DNA of 64,000 bases from Metaphire vulgaris (Eukaryota; Annelida; Clitellata; Crassiclitellata; Megascolecidae): NCBI GenBank assembly GCA_018105865.1, contig CM030832.1, positions 17,168,019-17,232,018 of the forward strand, in the 5' to 3' direction. Positions 12,561 through 24,161 of the stretch are shown in pieces (positions within the stretch are counted from its first letter, which is position 1; every line of letters begins with the position of its first letter). The translations under genes and the position numbers were made by a program. The notes under the pieces are model-generated. The model was not told where the DNA came from. It ran no database searches and saw only the letters and a list, made by a program, of their open reading frames with translations.

Positions 12561-12564
12561 TTAA

Positions 12565-14679
12565 TATACTTTCTTTTAAAATGGTAAATTAATCAAATTA
12601 ATATTTTGATTTTGCCTGAGGAAAATGCTTGAAAATGCATTAAACTACTGATATTTAGAAGGTTCATTTTGGTCCTTTGTTTACCAATTTGCAGTGACAT
12701 ATCATTAATAAGATATTTGCGATTATTTACTCGACCACTTCCATGTAGATGTTATAGTCTGTCACTTTGTCAAGTATTTAAATTTATAAGACTGAAAATT
12801 AATTGCTGTTATCTGCCGTCTACTGTGTATTGTTAATTATATTGATAGGAAAATGATTATGCATAGCACTTAATTGATGTGCCAGATTTATTTGCAGAAA
12901 ATTCACTTAACGTGTCTTGATTAATTTATCAAGAATGGATCAGTCCTGTGATCTGCATTTTGAGTTATTTAAAAAATATATTGTTGCCCAACACCATGTT
13001 TGGACTTCAAACAATTTCCAAATAATTGCAACAGCTGACAATTGCTCCTGTTCCAGGATAGAATGCCGATTATCCGGGTATGTAGTTGATATTGTCTGAT
13101 GTATGTGCTCTTGACTGACGTTGGGCAGTTTGATCTTCCAAACTTCTGTCTGTTGATTGTGCTATTTGAAAGCAAAGCAATTTTTAAAATGAGATTCTTT
13201 TCTTTTTTTCTTCAGTGTGGCTTTGCATGTCTATATGTGGAACTAGTGTTAATAATTTTGAAGCAGAGGTACTGTTAAGTGGTAATTGGTTTAAGGCAAT
13301 TTATCCATTCTTTGTCACTTAAGTTTACACAGAACTTTCCTTTATTTGACCTTTGAACTCATGTTCAGACAATCAGATTGTCCTGAGGTTTGCACATTCT
13401 ATTTTCAGTGTGTGGTTTTCATTACTCATTGACATTCTCAGATCAATTTATCTGCTGAAGAATTTTCATCTTCTATATTCATTTTAGCAAGCTATTCTTG
13501 GACAGAAACATTCTGATATGGGTGGTGGCTAAGAGAACAGATGGTATCATGATGACCTAGATTATGCTATCATTGTCTGACAAATTTTGATATCTGTAAT
13601 AGAAAGCAGTATCACATTACTTCCAGTATGTTAACATCAGTCATCCTTTTTGGAATTGCTATTTAGAATGAATTTGAGCTTCATATTTTATTTTGTATAT
13701 TATGGTACAAGTTTTATTAATGCAATCAAGACCTGATTAATTTTCAAGTTATTTTGCAAAAGACTTGATAATAATGTATGATGTTAATTATATCTTAATC
13801 ATTAGTAGTTATTGAAACAATCTTGACCTACTTCACTAGCTGTGTGTCTAATTTTTGACCTAGTCACTAAAATGTTCACTTTATTTTGCTTGAGCATGAC
13901 TGTCTTTCTCAGCTTCTTGCATTTTAAAATGACTTTATCTTTAAAGTTCAAAACTGTAAAGTTAATACAGTTCTAGTTTACGTTTGACAGTGTTTTGTAT
14001 TATATGCACAGCTCCAAATATGAGGGAACGAAAATATCCTAGAAGTGAATGGAGAGTTGTATAAATAGGCAGCTAGTCAATAACTTACCGTACATTTGAT
14101 GTTTTGATTTAAGTTAACCCATGAATTTTTCCGTGTGTTTTGAACTGTAGAATATTACTTGACTGTGACATGGTATTGTTAATTCAATAACCTAGTTTTA
14201 AGTATGGATAGCATGCAGTATTTAACTTGCCTGGGGATTTGGCAGTTTAACTCCATCTGTTTGAGGTAAGTCACCCACTGGTGGTAAAACATTTGGTAGG
14301 AGTTGAGCCAAAATGAATCAAAGATCCAGATAAACTAAAACTCCAATGCCATTTGAAGAAATCAAATCATAGTTTACATGCTAATCTCTATCTGTTGTTC
14401 ATTGGTTCTTGAACTGTAGCCTCAAGGTGGCTTTCAGAGGTGCACATTATTTCTATGATATGCCTGAATATTCACACATTAATGCTGCATTTTTGTTATT
14501 TTAATATTGGGATCCAGAAAGTTTGATGCAAGAGGATGGAAACTGTTTAATTCATAATTCAGCATTTTTATCATTTAATAATGTTCTGCAGTTTTATGAA
14601 TTTTTGCATTTGCACTAAAAGTCTGCAAATTCACTAACTCATGACAAGATTATCTCGCTGAAGTTGATTATAATAATAA
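12565..14679. other. Long AT-rich intergenic stretch, nothing recognised
   Basis: About 2.1 kb without a convincing exon, RNA gene or element boundary on either strand. Short open frames here have no recognisable motif. Confidence 0.5.
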
Positions 14680-14746
14680 TGTGATTTTAAGTGGTTTAGG
14701 AGGCTAAGTAAGCCTGTGTGAAAACCACTGATGTAACCATCTGCAT

Positions 14747-17448
14747 TCAATAACCTAGTTTATCTAGATAGCCTTTGAATCCGTTCACTGTTTCAACTGT
14801 CACTCCCACCTCGTCCAAACTGTTCCATTTGTCCACAACCCTTGCACTAAAAAAGTTTTTCTTTCTTGGACCAACCCTCTGCTTAAACAATTTGCACTTG
14901 TGGCCTCTTGTGCTGCTATAGTGTGCCAATGTAAAGAATCGATCATATAGCACATCTACTTTCCCAGTCATTATTTTGTATGTTTCTATCAAATCCCCTC
15001 TCTCTCTTCTCCTTTCCAATGTTGTCAGTCCACAATATTGAAGTCTTTTTTCGTAGCTTAAATTATGGCACCCATTGACCATCTTCGTTGCTCGTCTTTG
15101 CACTTTTTCTAAAAGTTCTATATCTTTTTCAAGAATGGATTCAAGCCTGAACACAGTATTCCAGATGAGGCCTTACTAATGACTTATAAAGTTTAATGAT
15201 TATCTCTTTGTCACGACTCACAATTGTCCTTTTCACCATTCCCAACATTTGGTTTCCCTTTTTGCTGCCTCCATGCATTGGTGAGATGGATTCATACTTC
15301 TATGGGTGATTATCCCCAAGTCTCTTTCTTTTTCTTTTTGTGGTTAGAACCTTCCCCTAAAGAATATTCATTACCATTATTAGACTTCCCAACATGCATT
15401 ACAGAACATTTATCAATATTGAAAAGCATCTGCCAGTCCACAGACCACTGAAACAATTTCCTTAGATCTTCTTGTAAAATTTTTGCATCATCCTCCAGTC
15501 TATATTTCTGCATAACTTTGTGTCATCGGCAAACTTTGAAATTTTGGACAGTAATCCTTCATCGATATCATTTTATATATATTAGAAAAAGTAATGGCCC
15601 AAGCACTGAGCCCTGAGGCACTCCACTGATAACTCTTGCCCATTGCGAATGGCCTCCCCTAATGCCAACCTTCTGTCTTCTTCCCTTCAACCAATTTTCA
15701 ATCCATCTGAGAATATTGCCCCTTATTCCACAGGACTTCAGTTTGGCAGCCAGCCTTATATGGGGTACTTTATCAAAAGCTTTGCAAAATCTAAATATAT
15801 TATGTCTACTCCTTGCCCTTGTCTAGATTATCAAAAACCTCCTCCAGAAAGTCCAACAGGTTGGTCAGGCATGAACGCCCCTTTTAAATCCATGCTGACT
15901 ATCTTTAACAATTTTATGCCTAGTCAAATGTTCCAAAATGCTTTCTTTCAGTATTTTTCCATAACTTTACCGATTACAGATGTTAGGCTCACTGGTCTGT
16001 AATTGCTTGGTTCACTTCGTTTTCCCTTCTTGAACAGTGGGCTGACTAATGCGTCTCTCCAGTCTTGCGGACTACTCCAGTTCTGAGTGATTCATTGATT
16101 ATCAAAGCAATTGCATGTCCTATTTCATTTCGAACCTGAGAAAGAAACTTTGGATGTAAGCCATCTAATCCTGGGCTCTTGTCTGTCTTTAAATTGGTCA
16201 AAACCTTGATAACACATTCTTTTGTACACACTATATCTGTTAGCATTTCTTCTTCGTTTCCATCAAACACAATTTTGGCTTCTGGCATAGTATTTGTATT
16301 TTCCTCTGTAAATACTGAACAAAAATAGTTATTTAGAATCTGTGCAGTTTCTACATCGTCTGTTATTGCACATCCTGCGCTGTCCAAGAGGGGACCGACT
16401 GTGTCCTTTTTCGTCTCAACTTTCTATTACAATATTTGTAGAAACTTTTACTGTTCTGTTTTATATTTTTGCTAATCTACCTTCAAAATTTGCAATAGCC
16501 ATCTTGTTAGTAACTGCTGATGCTTTTCTTTTCTGAGTATACTGTTCCTCCAAGATCTTAAGTCTGTGCTGATTCTGCTCATTTCCTTTACTTGCTAATC
16601 TGAGTTTACTTAGTTTCCTCCACGCTTTGTTTTTCGCCCTTCTTTTTCGTTGCACTTCTCTTGTTATCCAAGGAAGTTTGTTATTAATTTTCTTCTGTTT
16701 GGGAATGGTCAATTCTATGACTTTGGACATACATTTGTAAATATGCTCCAGCCTTCCTCGGTGTCTTTTCCTGTTATCTCCTCTCCAAATCCATTTCTGT
16801 AATCATCTTCCTTGCCAGGTCATATTCTCCCTTAAAAAGTTACGTCTATCCAGAAACTGCTTTTGTTGACCTATCCCAAAGTTAATAGTAAAACTGACCA
16901 TTTGGTGATCACTTGTTGCAAAATTCTGCCCAACCTCCACGTTGGAAACTATATTCTCCTCTCTTGTTAGAACCAGGTCTAATATGTTGTTGCCTCTTGT
17001 TGGCCTTGTCACATGCTGAAACAGAAAATTATCATTGACACAGTCCAGAAATTTCCTATCACATGATCTCTCTGTATCCAGCGTTTCCCAGTCTACATGA
17101 TAATTAAAGTCACCCATTATAACAACATTTTCTCTTGATACCCTGTTCAATAAAGCAAACATTCCATTATCTGATTCTTCCATAGCACTTGGTGTTCTGT
17201 AACAAACCCCTACCAATATTTTCTCGGTGACTTCTGATTTCACACCATATATGCTCCTTGAAGTGATCATTTTCTATGTCTGTTCGCTCCATGGCATGCA
17301 AGCCTTCTTTAATGTAAAGTAGTACCCCTCCTGCTCCATGACCTTTGCTGCTCTGGTTTTCCCTATCTTTTCTAAACATAGCATATCCCTGTAAATTTAG
17401 TTCGGTATCATCAATGTCACACTTGGCCCCACGATTCTGTGATTCCAA
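14747..17448 (-). pseudogene. LINE ORF2: endonuclease-reverse transcriptase, frameshifted
   Basis: The endonuclease block lies at about 16803-17448 with MGDFNYHVDW and SDHQMV, containing metal-binding and catalytic residues of the APE family. An arginine/lysine-rich connector lies at 16461-16730. RT blocks follow at 16046-16387 (DKSPGLDGLHPKFL) and about 15520-15640 (SGVPQGSVLGPLLFL, then FADD at about 15523-15535, the catalytic pair). The C-terminal part is 14747-15154 with LTTLERRRERGDLIETYKI. In a working element this protein nicks DNA and copies the LINE RNA at the nick. Several frameshifts and stops break the frame. Confidence 0.88.
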
Positions 17449-17732
17449 TAATGTCTGGACTCATAACTTTTACTTGCATCTCCAACTCGGCCATTTTAAA
17501 ACCCCAATCAAACTCCTAGCATTTACATAAAAACAGTTCAGTGGTTTTCCATACCTGACATACTAACTACATTACCGTTATTAATAATTTCATCTGTATT
17601 ATAATTGTGACAGCTAGAGAAACCATATTCTATGTCACCCCTAGATTTATGCCTAATTACTTCCATATTATCTCTATATTTGTTATCACCTTTACCACTT
17701 AGACATATGGCTTTGTCTCTAACTGTCAACCT

Positions 17733-18136
17733 ACTTAGTTTAAAGCCTTACAGCAGCATTTAACACATGCAAATATTTTCCTAGCTATTTTATCTGCACC
17801 ATACCTGTTGAGATGCAGCCCATCCTTTCCCAAATACCTGTCCCAAACAAGTCGGCGTTCAGAAACTCAGCTCCTTCGCTCTGGCACAGTTCCCACAGTT
17901 CCTCGTTGACGCTGGTCCTCTTCCTCTCCATTTCCCGTGACAGTCTGCGTGGCAAGATTCCCATCACCACGACTCGTCTTCTTCTCTTCTTTAATTCCTG
18001 CAAAATAAATTGAAACTTCTTTATTATATCTGCCTTCTCATCAGAAAAAAAGATTATTGGTTCCCACCGATCACACAAGTGTCACCATCCTTGTGGGTTG
18101 AGTCCAGTATCTCCTGGACGTCCTCGAGCTTTGCTC
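17733..18136 (-). pseudogene. LINE ORF1: SGNH/GDSL esterase-like domain, partial
   Basis: The minus-strand frame at 17785-18078 carries VVVMGILPRRLSR and VNEELWELC. A one-base shift then continues as DGLHLNRYGADKIA and ends CCKALN at about 17733. DGLHLN is the Asp-His block of SGNH hydrolases. CR1-family LINEs carry such an esterase in ORF1, whose role in transposition is not settled. The 5' part of ORF1, with the expected nucleophile serine block, is missing. Confidence 0.7.
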
Positions 18137-18189
18137 CCGGCTGACAAATGGTGAGCAAAGCTCGAGGACGTCCAGGAGATACTGGACTC
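18100..18189. repeat. Perfect 37-bp inverted repeat at LINE 5' end
   Basis: The arms at 18100-18136 and 18153-18189 are perfect reverse complements around a 16-base spacer. The left arm is in-frame ORF1 sequence of the LINE (minus strand AKLEDVQEILDS), and the right arm is an inverted copy of it. Confidence 0.92.
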
Positions 18190-19287
18190 TGGATTGCAAC
18201 ATAGTATAGTATAGTAAATTAATTTGTTTTACAGACATTTGTTAAATGTAAATCTACGAGACAGTATTCGATTTGTGGATGTAGTAGACCAAAGCCCACT
18301 GCATTTTGGAAATGCTGAACATTGATTAGGAGTGTAAATCCTGTTGGTCAGGTTTTTTCCCCATCAAATGTGAAATTGATTATGCTGTCTGAAGTACCCC
18401 AGCACACAGGTTTCTGTAGCAGTTAATTAATTTGCTGCAACTGACCAAGTGGTCAATTTTCAACAATGTAGTGTGGGCCCATATGACACCCACCATGAAA
18501 TGTTTAATCCCCCAGTGTTTGGATGGCTAGAAACCAATTTTTCAACCCCTCTTGGGGCTCTCAACTGGTGATCAGGTTAAACTCCAACCCTGTCAGACTG
18601 AGGGCATTGCAAGTAGTGAGTTGAGATTTTTGAAGTCAATTGAAATAATGGGTAATTGTGCTTACCAGTAATTTGTCTTCCTGAAATTTGCATTCCGCGT
18701 GTTTAGCTTTAAAAGTTTTCTTTGTGTACCAGATGTATAAATGCATTTTAGTTGCTGCAAATTATAAAATACATGTTCACAAGTTGACTTTTTAATGTAT
18801 ATAGTTATAATCTACAGTGGTTCTCAAACCGGTCTGCAGCTCTAAAGAGTCTGCAAAGAGGCATACAAGGTACCCTAGAAATGTGTATTCACGATTGTAA
18901 TCACATTTATTTTGTTCATTTTGTCAGCAGTGACAATTGTCAATGTCCAGGTCTCCCCTGTGTTATACATTCTGCATGGCTATCTTCACACACAACTTAT
19001 CACTAGATCTAAAAATCAGTTCATGAGATAATAATAACATACTTATCAAGGCTTTCATTTGTTGTTCCACATCGTAATTTTCATGTTTCCGTTTATGCAT
19101 ATAATCCTTCAGATTTTAATTCACTTGAGATTCCGTGCATCACTCATAAACAATAACCATAATTAATCCAGTGAATGACAGAAAATTTGAAGTTAAATTA
19201 CAACTTCTATAACTGACAGTAAAAGTCATGTCTGTGGTAATTAGCAGGTTTAGTCAGCCCTTTGTGAGAAGAACCAACACCCGCATC
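18190..19287. other. Intergenic, with a possible hAT end near 18819
   Basis: No gene seen. CAGTGGTTCTCAAACC at about 18819 resembles a hAT terminal repeat, but no matching right end or duplication was found. Confidence 0.4.
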
Positions 19288-19555
19288 CAGTGGCGTAGCC
19301 AGGATTTCCGGAAGGGGTTTTTTGGTTTTGATCATGACCAACTTCGAAAAATCTCGACAAGCAAACAAAAGGCTGTCACCTTACATCTTTACATTCTATA
19401 GCGCTTACAAATTATTTTGGGTCAGCAGCCAAGGGGGGTTTTGACCCCCCAAAACCGCGTCTGAAAATAAAAAATGTATGGAAACACATACAAAAAATGT
19501 TTCGTCTGCAGCCAAGGTGGTTTTAACCCCAAAACCCCCCTTGGCTATGCCACTG
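19288..19555. mobile_element. hAT-like MITE with CAGTGGCGTAGCC ends
   Basis: 268 bp, starting CAGTGGCGTAGCCAGG and ending CCTTGGCTATGCCACTG, near-perfect inverted ends. The 8-bp flanks are CCCGCATC (19280-19287) and CCTGCATC (19556-19563), 7 of 8 matching. Same end family as 2306-3095 and 31547-31706. Confidence 0.82.
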
Positions 19556-20323
19556 CCTGCATCTATCTGCTTTTGTAATAATTTGAGACAGAAAATTCTG
19601 AATGCAGTACCAGGTATATCCTTTGAAGACCTGTTTCTGCTATGCAAAAGTTGCCAACAGTAGTACTGGTATCTATAAAGATTTTTAAAAATTTTAAATA
19701 GAAAACTTATGCTCACATTTCCTATATATGATGTATATGGAAATGCGACAAATGTTGAAGACAAGACACAAAGGCCTGAGGCATGAAATACTGCTCACAT
19801 GAACCATGATAAAAGCAAATTTATATAACGTATGTACAAAAAGTGAAATTTCACATAAACTCATACAGACACTAAACATTTTATATTTATAAATTTGAAA
19901 GTGTGAAGCTAATCTGAAACAGAATACAACAATAATTTCTCAGAGTTGCACAGAATAGAACCTCATTATAATGGACTTCTTGGGATTTGCAGATCTTGTC
20001 ATGTAACAAGCATTTTTTCATTATGGATCTAAAACATACTATCATTGTGGAAACTTGTCAAGAGCAGACAAAGTTAATATGAACATACTCAGCTGCAGTG
20101 TCACCTACATATGAATAAATAGATCCCAAATAGTAGGTCCCTTCAAATCACATATGACAATACATCTGACAATACAGCCAATACAAAGACCAATGTGCCA
20201 AAACGCCCCGAAACTGTTTGAATAACTTATCATACCCACTGTTCAGCATGTGAATTTTTTTAATGCAAAGCTTAAGAACCCAAGTGTTTTCTTTGCTTTT
20301 GCCAGTCATGTTCTTAATATCCA

Positions 20324-22120
20324 TTATATGTATCGAGGCAGCTGAAGAATACAACAGGCTCTCCCATGAATTCGCGTGCTGAGATTTTCCACAGTAAAAA
20401 TTTCATCAGAGTCTGTTTTGTATTGCAGAATTTTATCAGAATAGTAATGCTGTCCGTTAATTCCACCAACAATGTAAATTCGATTTTCAAGAACTGCGGC
20501 ACCAGCCTCACGAATGTTGAGGGTGGCCTCACAGCAGACCCACATACCTGTCGTCGGAACGAACATTTCGATGCTTGTAACGGGAACCGGAAAGCCATAC
20601 GAGTCCTCTACGTTACCACCGACAACATACAACCTGCCACCGACCTCTACCATGTTATGATTGCTCCTCGGCGTCAACATCATCGGCTCCTCTCTCCACA
20701 CGTCTGATATCGGATCATAAGACATGAAGCCTCTGCTATGACCGTCAAATTTTTGCCCTCCCGAGACGTAAATACGCTTTGAACAGAGCGCCCCTGTGTG
20801 TCCGTAGATGGCACTAGCGATGTTTGAACACATCATCCATTCATTGCTACTTATGTCAAACTGCTCCACAGTGTACATCACCATGTTTTCATCTTGCCCA
20901 GCAATTGCATATAAACAACTATTGAACGCCACGATGACAAAATCCTGTCTAGCCTCATTCATGGCGCTAAGCTCAAACCAAGTGTCAAAGCGTGGGTCAT
21001 AACGAAAACATCGCGCTGTTGCGATGTCGTTATTTTCATTACTGTCATACTTACCTCCGCAAGCATACATGAAGTTATCAACCACACAGACGCAGGGGTT
21101 GTACAATGGGATCGGATTGTCCTTCAGGTAAGTGTGATGTCCAGTTTCAAAGTCTAAACATTCAAGATTTTCGTCGTGGCAGATGACAAGCCGATGCTGG
21201 TCGGAACGTACGTTAGTTCTACTTGATTGCAACAGTGGCTGCTTATTGACAATAATGTGATAGTCCTTTGCCTCGACAAGCAGCTTGAAGCACTCGTCGT
21301 TCGATGTCATCATCTCGACTCTGCTCACTTTTTCAACAAGCTCTTCTCCAGACAGCAGAGGAAGGCGAATGTTGCGCATCAGAACAGCGACAGACAGCCG
21401 TCGTTCTTCTTCGTCAAACTTTATCCATTTCAGAACAAGTTCAAAGAGAATATACTCTGACTGCACGCATAAGGAATTTTCTGATAATAGACTGGCCAAC
21501 TGTGAACTGCTCAGCTTAAAGAATTCATCACATTCAGCGATTGCCTCAAAATTTTTCAATATGAATGAACGAACCTTTGCTTGGCTTTTTGTCAGAGAAT
21601 AGAGTTCGGTAATGTTTAGAATATCAACACAATTTTCAATAGTTACCGCACGGTCTAGAAAACGAGCACACAGTTCCACCGCCTCACTGACCTGCAGATG
21701 AGAGGCAGCTGCTAGTATCTCTTCCACAGTTTCCAAATTCACTTTCAGCCAACCCTTATAAGCAAAGTCAATGACAGCCTGTAAACCAGTTCCCGTAATG
21801 CCCTGCAATTGTACGCTGCTTTCTTTACTCTCTCGCATGTCTCCCATGAGCATCGCACGAAAATAGTCACTGCATGCAACCATCACAACCCGATGTACAT
21901 GCATCTCAAGGCCTCCGGCAATGAGGGTATAATCGCACAAGAGGCCAGACTCACGGAGCTGGTCGAGGCCAGACAAGATCTTACTGGCATATTCATGAGT
22001 TGTAAGGCGTGCAAAGGTTGACTCCTGAGCAACACCACACTGCCGTTTGCGCTGAAATGATGTGTCATTGGCCAATACATGGCTTGTCATCTTTTTTGGC
22101 ATAATAGTAGCATCTGCCAT
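20324..22120 (-). CDS. BTB-BACK-Kelch protein (KLHL family), single coding exon
   Basis: 598 residues. BTB domain at about residues 52-155 (LLCDYTLIAGG, VHRVVMVACSDYFRAML), BACK at about 160-265, and Kelch repeats at about 300-595 with double-glycine turns YACGGK, YAIAGQ, YVSGGQ, YVVGGN and YIVGGI. Such proteins usually serve as substrate adaptors of Cullin-3 ubiquitin ligases: BTB and BACK bind Cul3, and the Kelch propeller binds substrate. I start at ATG 22118-22120 (MADATIMPKK). The longer frame upstream runs through a pyrimidine tract and TTTAG, a good splice acceptor, so its first 19 codons are probably intron. The overall plan resembles the KLHL9/13 group, but I cannot name an ortholog. 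An ATTAAA on the minus strand about 60 bases past the stop could be a polyadenylation signal. The frame is intact. Confidence 0.93.
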   Translation of the reverse strand: MADATIMPKKMTSHVLANDTSFQRKRQCGVAQESTFARLTTHEYASKILSGLDQLRESGLLCDYTLIAGGLEMHVHRVVMVACSDYFRAMLMGDMRESKESSVQLQGITGTGLQAVIDFAYKGWLKVNLETVEEILAAASHLQVSEAVELCARFLDRAVTIENCVDILNITELYSLTKSQAKVRSFILKNFEAIAECDEFFKLSSSQLASLLSENSLCVQSEYILFELVLKWIKFDEEERRLSVAVLMRNIRLPLLSGEELVEKVSRVEMMTSNDECFKLLVEAKDYHIIVNKQPLLQSSRTNVRSDQHRLVICHDENLECLDFETGHHTYLKDNPIPLYNPCVCVVDNFMYACGGKYDSNENNDIATARCFRYDPRFDTWFELSAMNEARQDFVIVAFNSCLYAIAGQDENMVMYTVEQFDISSNEWMMCSNIASAIYGHTGALCSKRIYVSGGQKFDGHSRGFMSYDPISDVWREEPMMLTPRSNHNMVEVGGRLYVVGGNVEDSYGFPVPVTSIEMFVPTTGMWVCCEATLNIREAGAAVLENRIYIVGGINGQHYYSDKILQYKTDSDEIFTVENLSTRIHGRACCILQLPRYI

Positions 22121-22576
22121 TACAACATCTAAATATGAAAAAAACAATAAAGACACACCATGAGTAACATCACACAAATTTATAAATAGTTCTCAGATAA
22201 TATGACAATGCTGTGATAATTACAACATGAACATAATTAAGCATTTATTTTTTTAAATAACATTAAACTAACTGTTCCCCAGGCTGCATTCAACTTCTGT
22301 GAAACAATAAGCAATCGTGCATCAGCTATTTCCAAATAATGATATATACTTTAACACTTCAAAACATTGAAACAAAACTTCAAACACCAAAAATCCTGAG
22401 GAAGCACACAGGAAAACAGCACATTTAAACCATTTGCAGTCCAGGGTCATCTATGACCATAAATGATCACAACCTGAAACTAATATATTCCTATTATATA
22501 AAATACAATAAAAACTAGGTTTTAAGTGGTTCAGTAGTATCTGTCCTATGTAAGAGCACCGTCGGCAGGCAACCAT

Positions 22577-22988
22577 GGGGTTGTCCATTAATTACGTCAA
22601 CAATTTAGGGATGGGGTTTGAAAAAGTTTGACAGTTGTTGACAGGGGGGGGGGTCAAGAGAAGTTGACGTCAACAATTTCACTTTTTACAAATAATCAAA
22701 AAATAGGAAATTTCATGGAATACTACTTATTATAATGGAAAAAGCATGGCAAAAAAGGTTTTAAAAAAGGTCACCTCCACCACATTTTTACACTCTATGA
22801 GCAAAAAAGGGGGAAAACTGTCATCATTGCAAAAAATAATAACCTTGTTATTGGGACCTGTCACTGGTCTTGGAGGGGGGTCAAAAGTTTTTGACGTAAT
22901 TATAAGGGAGTCACTGAAAGTTGACAGTTGTTGACAAGAGGGGTCAAAAATTGCCCAAAAATTGTTGACATAATTAATGGACAGCCCC
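22577..22988. mobile_element. Harbinger-like MITE (GGGGCTGTCC family)
   Basis: Ends GGGGTTGTCCATTAATTA and its inverse TAATTAATGGACAGCCCC, rich in internal TTGACAGTTGTTGACA motifs. The family recurs at 24020, 53164 and 54679. Flanks here do not show a clear duplication, while two other copies are bordered by TAA. It lies upstream of the KLHL gene. Confidence 0.65.
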
Positions 22989-23460
22989 TATAAGAGACCA
23001 TAAACTAGGCGCAGAACAATAAGCATTAATCATAGACCGTGATAGACGATATAAGGTGTGAAAATTATATGGGGTCATTCCTGTGCGATTGGATGGCGAT
23101 AAACCTATTCAAAAGACCGATCACATACTTTCCATTACGGTAAACCCCTCCTGGCAGGCTGGCCCAGAACACGACAGACGAATGCTTGAAGGGAAATATA
23201 AAGCAGAAAGGGGCAAACAGATTATAAACAACCTACGTTTTCATAATTAACCAAAACTGTTCTATTAATGATTAATTATAAACGCAAAAACGTAGTTTTT
23301 AGGCATTGCGGAGAAGAGTTTAACTGCAGCCAATGAAGAAAATTCGCTAATTTAACGAGATATTATTCTGTTTTACACTCCGATCATATTCTATGCACTA
23401 TGACTCCGATATACAAAACTAAAGTAGGTAAGTAAATACTGATGAAAATGTCGCAACTCT

Positions 23461-23900
23461 AAGCAAGTAAGTAAAATCTTGTGGATTTATATAGTGCTTA
23501 CTTAAGTAGTACAACAGTATCTGCTTATTCTTAGGTGCTTAGCCTTTCTTAAAATAGCTATGGAAAATCTGAATTAATTATCAGCAACGCAATGGTCTAT
23601 ATATCCAAAGGCAGTACGGCAAGGATGATATAGCTATGGAGGGAATGATTTTAGGAAAAGGAACGATTTAAGCTTAGATCTGGATACATGATGAGATAAT
23701 GCAGGAATTGTGGGAAATGAGGATTCAGATTTTATTGTTTGACAGTGCCTAAGGTTACGGAGGGAAGTTGAGATCGAGCTCAAAAGTTCAGGTGCAGAAT
23801 ATAAGAATGCATGATTTCAAATTTTCAGGGTTTCTGATTAAGCTGGCGTAAACAAAGCGAGATGAGATGACGATCGTGTGGGTCGAGGCTGAGGTGTTAA
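23461..23900 (+). repeat. R1 repeat copy
   Basis: Diverged copy of the repeat at 5965, in the same orientation, with GTAAAATCTTGTGGATTTAT at its start and the AAATAGCTATGG block. It runs up to the small piggyBac-like MITE. Confidence 0.6.
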
Positions 23901-23974
23901 CCCCTTAACCGGGCGCAACGTCTCAGAGCCGTCCAGTTTACATTGAGTTACAGATTTATTCCCCGCTTAAGGGG
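23901..23974. mobile_element. 74-bp piggyBac-like foldback flanked by TTAA
   Basis: TTAA at 23897-23900 and 23975-23978 encloses CCCCTTAACCGGGCG at the left and its near inverse CCCGCTTAAGGGG at the right. Very short and non-coding. Confidence 0.55.
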
Positions 23975-24019
23975 TTAATAATGTTCTAAGGTAGACAGGT
24001 TTTGATGACTGAAGTGTAA

Positions 24020-24099
24020 GGGACTGTCCATTAATTATGTCAACAATTTTTGGGCAATTTTTGACCCCCCTGTCAACAACTGTCAACTTTCAGCTACCT

Positions 24100-24161
<62 letters not shown>

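Larger units (their letters stand above)
14680..18136 (-). mobile_element. CR1-like LINE, both ORFs present but degenerate
   Basis: Reading on the minus strand from 18.1 kb: an ORF1 esterase-like region, an APE-type endonuclease, a reverse transcriptase and a C-terminal domain, then a 3' tail ending in ATT units near 14680. Frame changes separate the blocks, so it cannot be active. The order, the ORF1 SGNH-type motif and the RT block SGVPQGSVLGPLLFL are typical of the CR1/L2 group of the Jockey superfamily. Its 5' end coincides with a perfect inverted repeat (18100-18189). The 3' tail is shared with the SINE at 27721. Confidence 0.88.

Noticed and set aside
19405..19764. 119-codon minus-strand frame
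   Set aside because: Crosses the MITE at 19288-19555 and the KLHL downstream region; no domain.
22121..22177. 19-codon N-terminal extension of the KLHL frame
   Set aside because: Runs through a pyrimidine tract and TTTAG directly before the ATG at 22120; most likely intron.
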